Below, piece by piece: positions 63,479 to 64,000 of a stretch of DNA of 64,000 nt. Under the pieces are notes generated by a model, which was not told the DNA's origin, did no database searches, and was given only the letters and a program-made list of their open reading frames with translations. The translations under genes and the position numbers were made by a program. The stretch covers positions 205,151,660 through 205,215,659 of the forward strand of contig OX422213.1 in assembly GCA_949130495.1 (NCBI GenBank). Direction: 5' to 3'. Every line of letters starts with the position of its first letter. Positions within the stretch are counted from its first letter, which is position 1. Source of the DNA: Sambucus nigra (taxonomy: Eukaryota; Streptophyta; Magnoliopsida; Dipsacales; Adoxaceae).

Positions 63479-64000
63479 TGATACGACGCAAATATTGCGT
63501 ATTTCACCCGTTAACATACGCGTTATTAGCCCCCTCGGGTATCTTAATCCCTATATTTATGCTCGTTAACCAAAAAACCTCGTATTTATATATATACATG
63601 CTTTGCAGGGGTTAATTGAGATTTTATAGGTATTTGGATGCTTAATATGAAGTTTGGATGCATTCCGGCGAAGTTCCGTACACAATCGCACGCACAAGGG
63701 CATTTTAGTCATTTCACAATTTGGGAAACTGGCCCAATGTCTTCACGAACGTTGTAGCGCTCTGAACAAGCTTCGCGTGGACATAAACGGTGCGCGATTC
63801 CGAGTCCGAATGAAGAAGTTATGGGCTTTTGAACAAAAGAGAATTTCAAACCAACCAAAAACCGGGGAAGATTCAAGACCTGTAGGTCCGAATCGATTCG
63901 GCCCAAACCCGAATCAATTTGGGTTGAGACAGAGTGCCAGTTCTTCCATTCTGAATCGATTCGGAATTCAGCCGAATCGATTCGCCCCCCTTTGCGAATC
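63479..64000 (+). repeat. Start of another LTR (cut by window end)
   Basis: TGATACGACGCAAATATTGCG begins a new sequence type containing CCCGTTAACATACGCG and, from 63889, repeated CGAATCGATTCG palindromes. The TGATA start and the following GCATTCCGGCGAAGTTCCG / GGGCATTTTAGTCATTT stretches resemble Tat/Athila-type LTRs. No partner LTR is in view. Confidence 0.45.
63889..64000. repeat. Cluster of CGAATCGATTCG palindromes
   Basis: Three perfect or near-perfect copies plus CGAATCAATTTGGG within 112 bases, running to the window end. Confidence 0.85.

Overview
The window is plant nuclear DNA, most likely from a eudicot. The evidence is one many-exon receptor-kinase gene with GT..AG introns, a tRNA-derived SINE in an intron, and several kinds of plant LTR retrotransposon nested inside each other. 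No bacterial, viral or organellar gene was seen. The only well-supported host gene lies on the minus strand at 1-11577; the remaining 52 kb is almost entirely transposon-derived.

Host gene (1-11577, minus). This is an LRR receptor-like serine/threonine kinase of the LRR VIII-2 type: signal peptide, LRRs, malectin domain, one membrane segment, RD kinase. I could place 24 coding exons whose splice phases all join without a stop. The last exon runs off the left edge, so the C-terminal tail is missing. Intron 1 (3.4 kb) carries a 1.6 kb AT-rich foldback element and intron 11 (1.4 kb) an Au-like SINE.

First nest (about 12.6-35.1 kb). From outside in: the two arms of a palindromic MITE-like repeat (12580-12718 and 34926-35061); element A, a dead Ty3/gypsy chromovirus-like element with 2.9 kb LTRs (12775-34633); element B, an 11.4 kb non-autonomous LTR element lacking pol, inserted in A's RT region (17773-29131, TSD ATGGG); and a 2.4 kb solo LTR inside B (22813-25204).

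Middle (35.1-42.5 kb). Remains of Ty1/copia elements (gag/integrase on plus, RT on minus) flank a 2.8 kb solo LTR with TSD TTGGT (38364-41144).

Second nest (about 42.5-64 kb). A solo LTR with TSD AAGTT (42675-62020) was split by element C, a 15.5 kb Tat-lineage Ty3/gypsy element (43524-59005, TSD CCCTC). C has gag, protease, RT-RNase H, a second RNase H, integrase, a ~104 bp tandem array, and an antisense spliced extra gene. Its tandem array was in turn hit by another solo LTR (51615-54520, TSD GGGAC). The outer solo LTR also carries a 1.0 kb hAT-type non-autonomous element with an 8 bp TSD (59227-60234). The window ends in the start of another LTR (63479 onward).

All retroelement coding regions are broken by stops or frameshifts. 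The target-site duplications were read directly and give an unambiguous insertion order. The least explained items are the long ORF region in element B, clusters of short palindromes at a similar place in different LTRs, and the large hairpin in intron 1 of the kinase gene.
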